Source: Pseudomonas antarctica (lineage in GTDB: Bacteria > Pseudomonadota > Gammaproteobacteria > Pseudomonadales > Pseudomonadaceae). Taken from it: a DNA stretch of 64,000 nucleotides. A model generated the notes under the pieces. It searched no databases and was not told where the DNA came from. It saw only the letters and a program-made list of their open reading frames with translations. A program made the position numbers and the translations under genes. Shown piece after piece: positions 1 through 8,428 of this stretch. Each line of letters begins with the position of its first letter. Position 1 is the first letter of the stretch. The stretch covers positions 4,526,001 through 4,590,000 of the forward strand of contig NZ_CP015600.1 in assembly GCF_001647715.1 (NCBI RefSeq), written 5' to 3'.

Positions 1-8
1 ACTGCCTG

Positions 9-749
9 TCAGCGCGCGCGCCACTCTCCCAATCGCCCCCGCAAGCGGGCTGCGCACTGGCTATGCAGCTGGCTGACACGCGATTCGCTGACCCCCAGGA
101 CCTCACCGATTTCCTTGAGGTTCAGCTCTTCGTCGTAGTACAGCGCCAACACCAGTCGCTCACGCTCAGGCAAATTGGCAATCGCTTCCGCCAACGCCCC
201 CTGGAAGCGTTCATCTTCCAGGTCGCGCGACGGTTCGAGATGTGCACTCGCGCCGTCCTCGTGCAGCCCTTCGTGTTCGCCGTCCTGCAACAGGTCGTCG
301 AAACTGAACAGGCGGCTGCCCAAGGTATCGTTCAAAATCCCGTAGTAATCGTCGAGACTCAATTGGAGTTCGGCCGCAACTTCATGATCTTTAGCGTCAC
401 GACCTGTTTTTGCTTCAATTGCACGAATTGCGTCACTGACCATTCGCGTGTTGCGGTGTACCGAACGCGGCGCCCAGTCCCCTTTACGCACTTCATCGAG
501 CATCGCACCACGGATACGGATACCCGCATACGTCTCGAAACTCGCGCCTTTGCTCGCGTCGTATTTGGTCGACACTTCGAGCAGGCCGATCATGCCGGCC
601 TGGATCAGGTCTTCAACCTGTACACTGGCAGGCAGGCGTGCCAGCAAGTGGTAGGCAATGCGCTTGACCAGGGGCGCATAGCGCTCGATCAATTCGCCTT
701 GGCTGTCACGTGCCGAGTTTTTGTAAAGGTTATAGCCGCTGGCTGTCAT
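9..749 (-). CDS. fliA: Flagellar RNA polymerase sigma factor FliA (sigma-28)
   Basis: This 246-aa protein directs RNA polymerase to late flagellar genes such as fliC. The sequence shows sigma-70 family region 2 (ALVKRIAYHL-type start, VEDLIQAGMIGLLE around residues 45-60, then the FETYAGIRIRGAMLDEVR core) and a region 4 helix-turn-helix near the C-terminus (LNLKEIGEVLGVSESRVSQ). The start at 749 is chosen because its ATG overlaps the fleN stop by 4 nt (ATGA); a longer reading to 875 would run into fleN. It is the last gene of flhA-flhF-fleN-fliA. Its expected antagonist FlgM is not in the window, but the HsbA module, which acts on FlgM in P. aeruginosa, is. Length matches the family (about 247 aa). 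Confidence 0.97.
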   Translation of the reverse strand: MTASGYNLYKNSARDSQGELIERYAPLVKRIAYHLLARLPASVQVEDLIQAGMIGLLEVSTKYDASKGASFETYAGIRIRGAMLDEVRKGDWAPRSVHRNTRMVSDAIRAIEAKTGRDAKDHEVAAELQLSLDDYYGILNDTLGSRLFSFDDLLQDGEHEGLHEDGASAHLEPSRDLEDERFQGALAEAIANLPERERLVLALYYDEELNLKEIGEVLGVSESRVSQLHSQCAARLRGRLGEWRAR

Positions 750-1579
750 AGCACCGGTCCTGCGCTCGTCTGATGCACCAATCGCTCGACGAAAAACTCC
801 AGATGCCCGCGCGGGTTGGCGGGCAACGGCCAAGTATCGACCTTCTGGGCAATAGCCTTGAACGCCAATGCGCACTTCGAACGAGGGAACGCTTCATAGA
901 CTGCACGCTGCTTTTGCACAGCCTTGCGCACACACTCGTCATAGGGAACTGCGCCAACGTATTGTAAGGCGACATCGAGGAAGCGATCCGTGACCTTGGT
1001 CAACTTGGCGAACAGGTTTCGCCCTTCCTGCGGGCTTTGGGCCATGTTGGCCAGCACACGGAAGCGATTCATGCCGTAGTCACGGTTAAGCAGTTTGATC
1101 AGGGCGTAGGCATCGGTGATGGAGGTGGGCTCATCGCAGACCACCAGCAGCACTTCCTGGGCAGCGCGCACGAAGCTGACCACGGACTCGCCGATCCCGG
1201 CGGCGGTGTCGATCACCAGCACGTCGAGGTTGTCGCCGATGTCACTGAACGCCTGGATCAGGCCGGCGTGCTGCGCCGGGCTCAGATGCACCATGCTCTG
1301 GGTACCCGAGGCCGCCGGCACGATACGAATGCCACCGGGACCTTGCAGCAGCACATCGCGCAGCTCGCAGCGGCCCTCGATCACATCGGCAAGGGTGTGT
1401 TTGGGTGTCAGCCCCAGCAGAACGTCGACGTTCGCCAGCCCCAGGTCAGCATCCAGCAGCATGACCCGACGGCCAAGCTCTGCCAGGGCCAGGGACAAAT
1501 TCACTGACACGTTAGTTTTTCCGACGCCACCTTTGCCGCCGGTCACCGCGATCACCTGTACGGGATGCATGCTGCCCAT
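746..1579 (-). CDS. fleN: Flagellar number regulator, MinD/ParA-type ATPase FleN
   Basis: FleN (FlhG) limits polar flagella to one or a few by binding FleQ and reducing its activity. The 277-aa product has the deviant Walker A of the MinD/ParA family (GGKGGVGKT, residues 14-22), the switch-like DADLGLANVD segment near residue 43 and the DTAAGIGESV motif. AAGG stands upstream of the ATG at 1579; another in-frame ATG lies three codons in (MHPVQV). The gene lies between flhF (107 bp upstream) and fliA (4-nt overlap). FlhF and FleN together set polar place and number in known Pseudomonas and Vibrio systems. Confidence 0.96.
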   Translation of the reverse strand: MGSMHPVQVIAVTGGKGGVGKTNVSVNLSLALAELGRRVMLLDADLGLANVDVLLGLTPKHTLADVIEGRCELRDVLLQGPGGIRIVPAASGTQSMVHLSPAQHAGLIQAFSDIGDNLDVLVIDTAAGIGESVVSFVRAAQEVLLVVCDEPTSITDAYALIKLLNRDYGMNRFRVLANMAQSPQEGRNLFAKLTKVTDRFLDVALQYVGAVPYDECVRKAVQKQRAVYEAFPRSKCALAFKAIAQKVDTWPLPANPRGHLEFFVERLVHQTSAGPVL

Positions 1580-1686
1580 TTTATTTCTTTACCTTGTCTT
1601 GCTTAGACGCAGGCTACATGGCTTGGCCGCGTGAATCGCTTGCAGACCATCGATGTAGATACTTTTCACGGTGTTCATCCTGCCCT

Positions 1687-3003
1687 TCAACCCACCCGCT
1701 TTGCCGGGTTGTGGTAAAGGTCGGCGAACATGTCGGCCATCGCTTCCTCGCTAGGCTCTTCTTGCATTTGCACGCTGACAGCACGGCTGACTAACTGATG
1801 ACGGCGCGGCAGATGTAAATCATCCGGAATCCGCGGCCCGTCGGTCAGGTAGGCGACCGGTAATTCATGACTGATGGCCAGGCTCAGCACTTCACCCAGG
1901 CTCGCCGTTTCGTCGAGCTTGGTCAGAATGCAACCCGCCAGGCCGCAACGCTTGTAGCTGTGATAGGCAGCGGTAAGAACCTGTTTCTGGCTGGTGGTTG
2001 CAAGCACCAGGTAATTTTTTGACTTGATGCCACGCCCAGCCAGGCTTTCCAGCTGCATGCGCAATGCCGGATCACTGGCTTGCAGGCCGGCAGTGTCGAT
2101 CAGCACCACACGCTTGCGCAGCAACGGGTCGAGCGCGTTGGCCAGGGACTGGCCCGCGTCGACGTGGGTCACCGACACATTGAGGATGCGGCCCAGGGTC
2201 TTAAGCTGTTCCTGGGCGCCAATACGGTAGCTGTCCATGCTCACCAGCGCGATATTCTGCGCGCCGTACTTGAGCACATAACGCGCAGCCAGCTTGGCCA
2301 GGGTGGTGGTCTTGCCCATGCCGGCAGGGCCGACCATGGCGATCACACCGCCCTCTTCCAGGGGTTCGATTTCCGGCGTGACGATCATGCGTGCCAGGTG
2401 GGCCAGCAACATGCGCCAGGCCTGGCGAGGCTCTTCGACTTCAGCAGTCAGTGCCAACAGGTCGCGGGACAACGGGCCGGACAGGCCGATACGTTGCAGG
2501 CGACGCCACAGGTTGGCCTGGTGCGGTTTGCTGCCTTGCAGCTGGTTCCACGCCAACGAGCCCAATTGCACTTCAAGCAGCTCACGCAGGCCATTGAGTT
2601 CAAAACGCATCGAGTCAAACACGCGCTGGTCGACTGCGGCAGCCGGGGCTGGCGCTGCAGGACGCGGCGGTTCTTTGAATGTCGGCTCAACCAGCGGTTC
2701 GGCGGCGGTCAGCGGCAGGCCGGCGAACAACTGGCGACTGCTGGTGGAATCGCTGTCGCCACGCATACTCAGCTCAGCCTGGGCCGAGACAATGCGCGAA
2801 GCGGTCTTGCGCAGCTCGTCCTCAAGCTCCATGTTCGGCACGCGCGGCGCCAGCGCCGAGGGGGTGTAATCCAGGGCAGCCGTCAGCTCGACACCGCCGG
2901 CAATACGGCGGTTTCCAATAATCGCGGCATCGGCGCCCAGCTCATCACGTACCAGTTTCATGGCCTGACGCATATCGGCGGCGAAAAAACGCTTAACTTG
3001 CAT
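1687..3003 (-). CDS. flhF: Flagellar placement GTPase FlhF (SRP family)
   Basis: FlhF is a membrane-associated GTPase that marks the cell pole for flagellar assembly. The 438-aa protein has a basic N-terminus (MQVKRFF), a low-complexity B domain rich in Pro and Ala around residues 105-125, and a C-terminal SRP-type NG domain: P-loop GPAGMGKT (about 225-232), DTAG at 303-306, and TKLDE at 361-365 for guanine recognition. It starts 11 bp after the flhA stop, so it is in the same operon, and precedes fleN. Confidence 0.97.
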   Translation of the reverse strand: MQVKRFFAADMRQAMKLVRDELGADAAIIGNRRIAGGVELTAALDYTPSALAPRVPNMELEDELRKTASRIVSAQAELSMRGDSDSTSSRQLFAGLPLTAAEPLVEPTFKEPPRPAAPAPAAAVDQRVFDSMRFELNGLRELLEVQLGSLAWNQLQGSKPHQANLWRRLQRIGLSGPLSRDLLALTAEVEEPRQAWRMLLAHLARMIVTPEIEPLEEGGVIAMVGPAGMGKTTTLAKLAARYVLKYGAQNIALVSMDSYRIGAQEQLKTLGRILNVSVTHVDAGQSLANALDPLLRKRVVLIDTAGLQASDPALRMQLESLAGRGIKSKNYLVLATTSQKQVLTAAYHSYKRCGLAGCILTKLDETASLGEVLSLAISHELPVAYLTDGPRIPDDLHLPRRHQLVSRAVSVQMQEEPSEEAMADMFADLYHNPAKRVG

Positions 3004-3014
3004 ATCCCACTACC

Positions 3015-5147
3015 TCAGCCGTTGGGCCCTACTGTCGCGACAATAGTCACTTGCTTGTTGTCAGGAATTTCCTGATAAGCCAAAACGTGCAAATTCGGCA
3101 CTGCCAGACGTCCAAACCGCGACAACATCGCTCGGACCGGGCCCGCCACCAGCAGAATCACCGGGTGACCCGCCATTTCCTGACGCTGCGCGGCTTCGAT
3201 CAACGAACGCTGTAGCTTCTCAGCCATGCTTGGCTCCAGCAGAACGCCCTCTTCCTGGCCTTGCCCTGCCTTCTGAATACTATTGAGCAATATTTGTTCC
3301 AACCTTGGCTCCAAGGTGATAACAGGCAGCTCAGACTCAACCCCTACAATGCTTTGCACGATTGCACGGGACAATCCGACGCGCACCGCAGCCACCAGCG
3401 CGGCAGTATCTTGACTCTTGGCGGCATTGTTCGCGATGGCCTCGGCAATGCTGCGAATGTCGCGCACCGGCACCTGTTCGGCGAGCAAGGCCTGCAGCAC
3501 CTTGAGCAACTGCGACAGCGACAGCACGCCGGGCACCAGTTCTTCGGCCAGTTTTGGCGAGGCTTTGGCCAGCAACCCCATCAATTGCTGGACTTCCTCG
3601 TGGCCGATCAGCTCGTGGGAGTGCTTGTAGAGAATCTGGTTAAGGTGGGTAGCGACCACCGTGCTGGCGTCTACCACGGTGTAACCCAAAGACTGTGCCT
3701 GGCTGCGCTGGCTGACTTCGATCCACACGGCTTCCAGGCCAAAAGCCGGATCTTTGGCGGTTATGCCGTTGAGTGTGCCGAATACCTGGCCGGGGTTGAT
3801 CGCCAGTTCGCGGTCGGGGTAGATCTCCGCTTCGGCGAGGATCACGCCCATCAGGGTCAGGCGGTAGGCACTGGGCGCCAGGTCGAGGTTGTCGCGGATG
3901 TGCACGGTGGGCATCAGGAAGCCCAGGTCCTGGGACAGCTTCTTGCGCACACCCTTGATCCGCGCGAGCAGTTGGCCACCTTGGTTGCGGTCTACCAGCG
4001 GGATCAGGCGGTAGCCGACTTCCAGGCCGATCATGTCGATCGGGGTGACGTCATCCCAGCCAAGCTCCTTGGTTTCCTGGGCGCGGGCCGGCGACGGCAG
4101 CAAGTCCTGCTGGCGGGCGATTTCCTGCTGGGCCTGGACCTTGACGAGGTTTTGCTTGCGCCAGAACAGATAAGCACCGCCGGCCGCCATGGCCGCCATG
4201 CTCAAGAACGAGATATGCGGCATGCCGGGCACGATGCCCATGATCGCCATGATGCCCGCCGCCACGGCCAGCGCCTTGGGCGAAGCGAACATCTGCCGGC
4301 TGATCTGCTTGCCCATGTCTTCGGAGCCCGAAGCACGGGTCACCATGATGGCTGCAGCTGTAGATAACAACAGTGATGGCAATTGCGCCACTAAACCGTC
4401 ACCGATGGTCAGCAAGGCGTACACCTTGCCCGCATCGCCGAAGGTCATGCCGTGCTGGAAGATGCCGACTGCCATGCCGCCGATCAAGTTGATGAACAGA
4501 ATCAGCAGGCCGGCGATGGCGTCGCCGCGTACGAATTTGCTGGCACCGTCCATGGAGCCGTAGAACTCGGCTTCCTGGGCCACTTCCAGGCGGCGGGACT
4601 TGGCTTGGTTCTGGTCGATCAGGCCGGCGTTGAGGTCGGCGTCGATCGCCATTTGTTTGCCGGGCATGGCGTCGAGGGTAAACCGCGCACTCACCTCGGA
4701 AATCCGCCCGGCGCCCTTGGTCACCACCACGAAGTTGATGATCATCAGGATCGCGAACACCACGATACCGACCACATAGTTACCACCAATCACCACTTCA
4801 CCGAAGGCCTGGATCACCTTACCGGCGGCGGCGTGGCCGTCCTGACCATGAAGCATCACCACCCGCGTAGACGCCACGTTCAGCGCCAGGCGCAGCAGGG
4901 TCGCAATCAGCAGGATGGTCGGGAATACCGCAAAATCCAGCGGCCGCAGGGCATACACACAGACCAGCAGCACCACGACGGACAGGGCAATGTTGAAGGT
5001 AAAAAACACGTCGAGCAGGAACGGCGGCATCGGCAACATCATCATTGCCAGCATCACCAGCAACAGCAACGGCACACCCAGATTTCCCCGCGACAGGTCA
5101 GTCAGGGTGCCACGAGCCGTGCTGAGCATTTGAGAGCGATCTACCAC
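3015..5147 (-). CDS. flhA: Flagellar type III export gate protein FlhA
   Basis: FlhA forms the nonameric ion-driven export gate. The product has about eight N-terminal membrane segments (starting LLLLVMLAMMMLPMPPF), the FHIPEP-family signature (RFTLDAMPGKQMAIDADL) and a large soluble C-terminal domain that docks chaperone-substrate complexes. I place the start at the GTG at 5147 (710 aa). It has GAGGA 6 nt upstream, and the following VDRSQM... matches the expected FlhA N-terminus; the reading frame stays open to 5255 but that extension looks unlike FlhA. A sigma-54 promoter lies at 5211-5225. First gene of flhA-flhF-fleN-fliA. Confidence 0.96.
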   Translation of the reverse strand: MVDRSQMLSTARGTLTDLSRGNLGVPLLLLVMLAMMMLPMPPFLLDVFFTFNIALSVVVLLVCVYALRPLDFAVFPTILLIATLLRLALNVASTRVVMLHGQDGHAAAGKVIQAFGEVVIGGNYVVGIVVFAILMIINFVVVTKGAGRISEVSARFTLDAMPGKQMAIDADLNAGLIDQNQAKSRRLEVAQEAEFYGSMDGASKFVRGDAIAGLLILFINLIGGMAVGIFQHGMTFGDAGKVYALLTIGDGLVAQLPSLLLSTAAAIMVTRASGSEDMGKQISRQMFASPKALAVAAGIMAIMGIVPGMPHISFLSMAAMAAGGAYLFWRKQNLVKVQAQQEIARQQDLLPSPARAQETKELGWDDVTPIDMIGLEVGYRLIPLVDRNQGGQLLARIKGVRKKLSQDLGFLMPTVHIRDNLDLAPSAYRLTLMGVILAEAEIYPDRELAINPGQVFGTLNGITAKDPAFGLEAVWIEVSQRSQAQSLGYTVVDASTVVATHLNQILYKHSHELIGHEEVQQLMGLLAKASPKLAEELVPGVLSLSQLLKVLQALLAEQVPVRDIRSIAEAIANNAAKSQDTAALVAAVRVGLSRAIVQSIVGVESELPVITLEPRLEQILLNSIQKAGQGQEEGVLLEPSMAEKLQRSLIEAAQRQEMAGHPVILLVAGPVRAMLSRFGRLAVPNLHVLAYQEIPDNKQVTIVATVGPNG

Positions 5148-5210
5148 CGGTATTCCTCGTGTTCCTTGAAGCAAAGTTTTGACGCTGGAGGGCGTCCTGA
5201 AGGCGGTATT

Positions 5211-5225
5211 GCAAGAAGCCTTCCA
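5211..5225 (-). promoter_or_regulatory. Sigma-54 promoter of the flhA operon
   Basis: Read on the minus strand the site is TGGAAGGCTTCTTGC: GG at -24 (5223-5224) and TTGC at -12 (GC at 5211-5212), with the obligatory 10-nt gap. The -12 element is 64 nt upstream of the flhA GTG. This fits the known control of flhA by RpoN and FleQ in Pseudomonas. The -24 side (TGGAAG rather than TGGCAC) is the weakest of the six such sites in the window. Confidence 0.75.
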
Positions 5226-5287
5226 ACTTTTGCTCTGAGGCTCAGATGACCGCACAAGCGACCGCGCCTACCGGGTGTAAATCCATT

Positions 5288-5384
5288 CAAATGTGGGAGG
5301 GGGCTTGCTCCCGAAGGCGGTGGTTCAGCGAGTACATTGCCGACTGACACATCGCCTTCGCGAGCAAGCCCGCTCCCACATTTG
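5288..5384. repeat. REPIN (paired REP elements)
   Basis: Two inverted REP half-units, GTGGGAGGGGGCTTGCTCCCGA on the left and its near complement GCGAGCAAGCCCGCTCCCAC on the right, flank about 45 unrelated bases. This is the usual REP doublet of fluorescent pseudomonads, mobilised in trans by RAYT transposases. No RAYT gene is in the window. Confidence 0.9.
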
Positions 5385-5548
5385 GATCTGTGTGAACTCA
5401 CCGCCACTGAGGAGATTTCCGACAGGGTTTTAAGGTTGCCCCTAGGAAACCCGCTCTCTAGTCTCCGTACACCGCTGCAAATACAGTGGTCGGGCGTCGC
5501 GGCTCGCAATATCAAGGAGAACTCTTATTCCTTCCAAGGAGCGACGCC

Positions 5549-5809
5549 ATGTCCAAAGCCACACAAAATTCCCCCGCCGCGCTTTTCACCGTCATCGACG
5601 GCATCAGCACCGAAGACCTGCTGGTCAACCTCACCGAAACCCTGGCGTCCGCCCACGCGCTGGCCTGCGACTTCGCCTTTGATCTGGAAGGGTCGCGGCG
5701 AGAAGGCGCGCTGGGCATTGCGCAGTTGATTGAGGTATCACGGTTGTTGGCTGAGCGAGCGCTGGATGACATGGGGCCGCCATCCGAGTCAGAACCCGGC
5801 AAATTCTAG
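5549..5809 (+). CDS. Small DUF6124-type protein of unknown function
   Basis: An 86-aa product starting MSKATQN, with AAGGA 8 nt before the ATG; the frame runs open to 5486 but without a ribosome site. The core (STEDLLVNLTETLASAHALACDFAFDLEGSRREGALGIAQLIEVSRLLAERALD) is helical and matches my memory of the Pseudomonas DUF6124 family; that assignment comes from recall, not a search. No signal peptide or membrane segment is visible. It is the only rightward gene inside the flagellar superlocus and converges on the cold-shock genes, with a shared terminator between. Function unknown. Confidence 0.75.
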   Translation: MSKATQNSPAALFTVIDGISTEDLLVNLTETLASAHALACDFAFDLEGSRREGALGIAQLIEVSRLLAERALDDMGPPSESEPGKF

Positions 5810-5827
5810 GCAGAACATCAGATAAGA

Positions 5828-5853
5828 GATCGTTCCCGCAGGTGGGAACGATC
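5828..5853. terminator. Bidirectional terminator hairpin
   Basis: A perfect 10-bp stem, GATCGTTCCC / GGGAACGATC, with a 6-nt loop lies between the convergent DUF6124-type gene (ends 5809) and the cold-shock gene (ends 5864). The T-tracts on both sides are weak, so it may serve both directions inefficiently or act as an RNA 3' end stabiliser. Confidence 0.65.
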
Positions 5854-5863
5854 AAGTGAATCT

Positions 5864-6067
5864 TTACGCAACGCGCACATTCACAGCCTGGAGCCCTTTC
5901 AGGCCTTTCTCAACCTCGAACTCCACCTTTTGGTTTTCCGTGAGCGTCTTGAACCCCTCACGCTGAATCGCCGTAAAGTGAACGAAGACTTCAGCGCCGC
6001 TATCATCCGGAGAAATAAAACCAAACCCCTTACTGTCGTTAAACCACTTAACAGTACCTGTCGCCAT
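5864..6067 (-). CDS. Cold-shock domain protein (CspA/CapB family)
   Basis: A 67-aa single cold-shock domain protein that should bind single-stranded nucleic acid. RNP1-like KGFGFI and RNP2-like VFVHF are both intact, and the start TGTVKWFN is canonical. AGGAGA lies just before the ATG. It ends 10 bp before the shared terminator and lies 42 bp after the second, divergent cold-shock-like gene, so the two may be co-transcribed. It has no known flagellar role; it and its neighbours sit between flhB and flhA. Confidence 0.93.
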   Translation of the reverse strand: MATGTVKWFNDSKGFGFISPDDSGAEVFVHFTAIQREGFKTLTENQKVEFEVEKGLKGLQAVNVRVA

Positions 6068-6109
6068 TGCCGTTCTCCTGACCTCTGGGTCGATGAGCCA
6101 CAGAGGTCG

Positions 6110-6310
6110 CTAGATAATTTTGATGCTGGTCGCAAAAATACCCGCAGGACGATGGATCCTCGCAAATTTCACCCGCTGCCCCTTTTCCAGCCAAATTCCG
6201 GCCGTACTCTTGAGATCGACACGCACGGGCTCGTCACCGTCATCAAGGGCAATCACGCCTTCCCCGGTTTTTCGGCAATAAGATTTGATCGTACCCATTA
6301 CCGCTTCCAT
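6110..6310 (-). CDS. Divergent cold-shock-like (OB-fold) small protein
   Basis: About 66 aa; I use the ATG at 6310 because AGGGAG lies 5 nt before it, though an in-frame ATG at 6298 gives MGTIKSY, which aligns better with cold-shock starts. The pattern GTIKSYCRKTGEGVIALDDG...VRVDL...GIWLEKGQRVKF follows the cold-shock fold, but the aromatic RNA-contact positions of both RNP motifs are replaced (KTGEGVI for KGFGFI, VRVDL for FVHF). It may have lost or changed nucleic acid binding. It is followed by the canonical csp gene. Confidence 0.8.
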   Translation of the reverse strand: MEAVMGTIKSYCRKTGEGVIALDDGDEPVRVDLKSTAGIWLEKGQRVKFARIHRPAGIFATSIKII

Positions 6311-6383
6311 CACTGCTCCCTCTGCATCTCTTAACTACCTGTGTGCAGTGTGGTGCCATGGAACCGCGGGAAGGCGGCGCTGA

Positions 6384-6406
6384 CTACTGTCAGAGTTGAC
6401 AGGTAG
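6384..6406. promoter_or_regulatory. Imperfect palindrome upstream of the cold-shock pair
   Basis: CTACTGTCA-GAGT-TGACAGGTAG forms an inverted repeat with one bulge; the inner arms CTGTCA (6387-6392) and TGACAG (6397-6402) are perfect. It lies about 75 nt upstream of the divergent cold-shock-like gene and about 90 nt after the flhB stop. It could be an operator, or part of a terminator or RNA hairpin; no T-tract follows. Confidence 0.35.
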
Positions 6407-6498
6407 ACGGTGATTAGCGACGAGTGGTAATGATTGGATCGCGGCTTAATTGTGGTAAGCGAGTTCGCCAAAGGAAGCAGTTCACCACCAGCCCAGGA

Positions 6499-7635
6499 TC
6501 AGGAATCGCGGCGCAAATCCGGTGGAATCGGCAGGTCTTTGAGCGGATCAGGCCGCTTGCCCTTGCCCGCGCGGTATTGGCGGATTTGATAGACATAAGC
6601 CAACACCTGCGCCACGGCCAGGTACAGCCCCGCAGGAATTTCCTGATCGAGGTCGGTGGAGTAGAAGATCGACCGCGCCAGCTCCGGCGACTCCAGCAAG
6701 AGGATGTCGTTGGCCACGGCAATTTCGCGGATTTTCAGCGCGGTAAAGTCGCTGCCCTTGGCCAGCAGCATCGGCGCGCCGCCCTTCTCCGGGTCGTACT
6801 TGAGCGCCACCGCGTAGTGCGTCGGGTTGGTGATGACCACGTCGGCATCGGGCACCGCCGCCATCATCTTGCGCTGGGACATTTCGCGCTGCAGCTGACG
6901 AATACGCTGCTTGACCTCGGGGCGGCCTTCCTGGTCCTTGTGCTCGTCGCGCACTTCCTGCTTGGTCATCAGCAGTTTCTTGTGGCTTTCCCACAGCTGG
7001 ATCGGCGCATCCACGGCAGCGATGATGATCAGCCCGCAAGCCATCCACAGCGCGCTCCAGCCCACCACCTGCACGCTGTGAATGATCGCTGACTCCAGCG
7101 GCTCATGGGCAATGCGCAGCAAGTCGTCGATGTCGGACGACAACACCGTCAGTGCCACAAACAGGATCAGGATGAATTTCGCCAGCGCCTTGAGCAACTC
7201 CACCAGCGCCTTGGCGGAAAACATGCGCTTGAGCCCGGGCCCGGGGTTCATCCGGCTGAATTTGGGTGCCATGCTGCCGGCGGCAAACAACCAGCCGCCG
7301 AGGGACACCGGCCCGATCAACGCGGCCAGCAAGAGCGTGATCAGCACCGGCTGCACCGCCAGAATCGCGATTTTGCCCGAGTGCAACAGGTATTGGCCCA
7401 TGGCGCCGGGGCTGAGCAGCACTTCGCGGGGCAGTGAGAAGTTGAGTTTCATCAACTCCATCATGTCCAGCGCCAAACCACCGCCGTAAATCAACAGGCC
7501 GCCGGAGCCGGCGAGCATCACGGCGAGGGTATTGAGCTCTTTGGAGCGGGCAATCTCGCCCTTTTCCCTGGAGTCCTTTTTGCGTTTCTCCGTGGGGTCT
7601 TCTGTTTTGTCCTGACCACTCTCGCTCTCGGCCAT
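6499..7635 (-). CDS. flhB: Flagellar type III export switch protein FlhB
   Basis: FlhB sits at the export gate and switches substrate specificity from rod/hook to filament proteins after cleaving itself. The 378-aa product has a charged N-terminus (SGQDKTEDPTEKRKKDSREKGEIARSKE), four membrane segments to about residue 210, and the self-cleavage motif NPTH at 270-273 followed by YAVALKY. Its partner FliK is encoded upstream. It starts 3 bp after fliR and is the last gene of the fliL operon. Confidence 0.97.
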   Translation of the reverse strand: MAESESGQDKTEDPTEKRKKDSREKGEIARSKELNTLAVMLAGSGGLLIYGGGLALDMMELMKLNFSLPREVLLSPGAMGQYLLHSGKIAILAVQPVLITLLLAALIGPVSLGGWLFAAGSMAPKFSRMNPGPGLKRMFSAKALVELLKALAKFILILFVALTVLSSDIDDLLRIAHEPLESAIIHSVQVVGWSALWMACGLIIIAAVDAPIQLWESHKKLLMTKQEVRDEHKDQEGRPEVKQRIRQLQREMSQRKMMAAVPDADVVITNPTHYAVALKYDPEKGGAPMLLAKGSDFTALKIREIAVANDILLLESPELARSIFYSTDLDQEIPAGLYLAVAQVLAYVYQIRQYRAGKGKRPDPLKDLPIPPDLRRDS

Positions 7636-7638
7636 GGC

Positions 7639-8424
7639 TCAGCGCGCTCGTGCCAGGTCACGTAAGAACTGCAAGGCGTCGGTCGCCAGCGGTTGATACT
7701 GATTGAGAATGTCGGCCATGCCGATCCAGAAAATCCCCATGCCCAACACCAGGGTCAACGGGAAACCAATCGAGAAGATGTTCAGTTGCGGCGCCGCGCG
7801 GGTCATCACGCCAAAGGCGATGTTGACCACCAGCAAGGCGGTGATTGCCGGCAAGACCAGCAACAACGACGCGCCCAACACCCAACTGAGGCGCCCCACC
7901 AGCTCCCAGAAGTGACTGACCACCAACCCCGAGCCCACCGGCAGGGTGGTGAAACTTTCGGTCATGACCTCGAACACCACCAAGTGGCCGTTCATGGCCA
8001 GGAACAGCAACGTCACCAGCATGGTCAGGAACTGCCCGATCACTGCCACCGACACGCCGTTGGTGGGGTCGACCATGGAAGCGAAGCCCATGCCCATCTG
8101 GATCGAGATGATTTGCCCGGCAATCACAAACGCCTGGAAGAACAACGTGAGCGAGAAGCCCAGCAGCGCACCGATCAGGATCTGCTCGGCAATCAGCAGC
8201 AATGCACTGAGGTCCAGGGCATTCACCGGCGGCATCGGCGGCAGCCCGGGCACGATCACCACGGTGATGGCGAAGGCGAAATACAAACGGATACGCCGCG
8301 GAACCAGGGTAGTGCCGAACACCGGCATGGTCATCAGCACCGCTGTGACGCGGAACATCGGCAAGATGAAAGACGCCACCCACGTGCTGATCTGGGTGTC
8401 GGTCAATGCCAGCACAGATTGCAT
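7639..8424 (-). CDS. fliR: Flagellar export gate protein FliR
   Basis: FliR is a core inner-membrane subunit that forms the export pore with FliP and FliQ. The 261-aa protein is very hydrophobic with about six membrane segments and family features (SWVASFILPMFRVTAVLMTMPVFG near the start, GLVVSHFW and NIAFGVMTRAAPQLNIFSIGFP later). It starts 4 bp after fliQ and ends 3 bp before flhB, so translation is probably coupled. Confidence 0.97.
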   Translation of the reverse strand: MQSVLALTDTQISTWVASFILPMFRVTAVLMTMPVFGTTLVPRRIRLYFAFAITVVIVPGLPPMPPVNALDLSALLLIAEQILIGALLGFSLTLFFQAFVIAGQIISIQMGMGFASMVDPTNGVSVAVIGQFLTMLVTLLFLAMNGHLVVFEVMTESFTTLPVGSGLVVSHFWELVGRLSWVLGASLLLVLPAITALLVVNIAFGVMTRAAPQLNIFSIGFPLTLVLGMGIFWIGMADILNQYQPLATDALQFLRDLARAR

Positions 8425-8428
8425 GGGG

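Larger units (their letters stand above)
5148..5548. other. Intergenic region between flhA and the DUF6124-type gene
   Basis: These 401 bases hold no convincing gene. They contain the flhA sigma-54 promoter (5211-5225, minus), a REPIN-like inverted repeat (5288-5384), and, closer to the rightward small gene, an inverted repeat with arms GGGTTT (5425-5430) and AAACCC (5447-5452). The last lies about 100 nt before that gene's start and could be in its leader. No clear sigma-70 promoter was assigned. Confidence 0.6.
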
